DNA of 33,210 nucleotides, taken from DATNPH01 sp036703315. Its GTDB lineage: Bacteria > Cyanobacteriota > Cyanobacteriia > Cyanobacteriales > Coleofasciculaceae. Both the position numbers and the translations under genes were made by a program. The stretch covers positions 1-33,210 of the forward strand of contig DATNPH010000104.1 of assembly GCA_036703315.1 (NCBI GenBank), in the 5' to 3' direction. The notes under the pieces were generated by a model. The model was not told the origin of the DNA, made no database searches, and was given only the letters and a program-made list of their open reading frames with translations. This document shows, in pieces, positions 33,023-33,210 of this stretch; positions within the stretch are counted from its first letter, which is position 1; each line of letters opens with the position of its first letter.

Positions 33023-33210
33023 GACTCAGTGTCCTTGTCTTTGAAAAATTTCACTGTGTTGTACCTCACCTGATAGCCCAGCTGCTTCCAGTTCGGACAA
33101 ATTATCTCAGAGGCTCTTTCCAAAATGCGATCGCGTTCTCGGCTGGCTGTTCCCTCGTTCTTGTATCGATTGATCGTTGGTGAGGTTATCAAGCTGGCAT
33201 TAAATTTCGA
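33019..33210 (-). CDS. Partial gene of the integrated element (5' end outside window)
   Basis: On the minus strand the frame is open from the window edge to the TGA complementary to 33019-33021, giving 63 residues. It includes LITSPTINRYKNEGTASRER and EIICPNWKQLGYQVRYNTVK. I do not recognise the family. The four-base overlap with the excisionase-like gene and the shared strand suggest one operon of the element. Confidence 0.6.
   Translation of the reverse strand, partial: SKFNASLITSPTINRYKNEGTASRERDRILERASEIICPNWKQLGYQVRYNTVKFFKDKDTES

Overview
The window looks like chromosomal DNA of a filamentous-type cyanobacterium. Three things point there: more than twenty HIP1 octamers (GCGATCGC) scattered through genes and spacers, cyanobacterial gene families (GGFGQTY-type Ser/Thr kinases, an RbpA-like RRM protein, CHAT and WD40 proteins, a GAF/PAS histidine kinase), and dispersed palindromic repeats of the kind common in these genomes. 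No 16S or other taxonomic marker is present, so genus is not assigned.

Region 1 (1-16144) is the unusual part. It holds a run of FHA (phosphothreonine-binding) proteins. It opens with the tail of a probable third kinase-like membrane protein, followed by two tandem paralogous Ser/Thr kinases with FHA, transmembrane and SH3-like parts. Next comes an FHA protein with a dynamin-like half and a membrane hairpin but no visible P-loop. On the opposite strand are four consecutive long coiled-coil proteins. Then come a decayed gene, an FHA-WD40 protein, a CHAT caspase-like protease fused to FHA, and a 208-aa protein of unknown function. The layout suggests one phosphorylation-wired module: kinases write phosphothreonine; FHA proteins carrying a membrane, a scaffold or a protease module read it; and the coiled-coil proteins are possible substrates or scaffold. 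This is inference from domain content and clustering.

Region 2 (16578-30474) is mostly ordinary. It has a soluble GAF-PAS-PAS-PAS-GAF histidine kinase with a short repetitive insert inside its dimerisation domain, a RarD/EamA permease, and a small RRM RNA-binding protein with a clear terminator. It also has a sugar-nucleotide transferase and the TldD and TldE/PmbA protease pair, separated by a structured spacer that may be the remnant of an IS200/IS605 end. An AraC regulator next to a UGT-like glycosyltransferase, a small conserved-looking protein and a metallophosphoesterase complete it.

Region 3 (30488-33210) holds a small possible lipoprotein, tRNA-Lys(CTT) and, just downstream of the tRNA, a tyrosine integrase with an excisionase-like HTH gene and a translationally coupled partial gene on the opposite strand. 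This reads as one end of an integrative element inserted at the tRNA; the other end lies outside the window.
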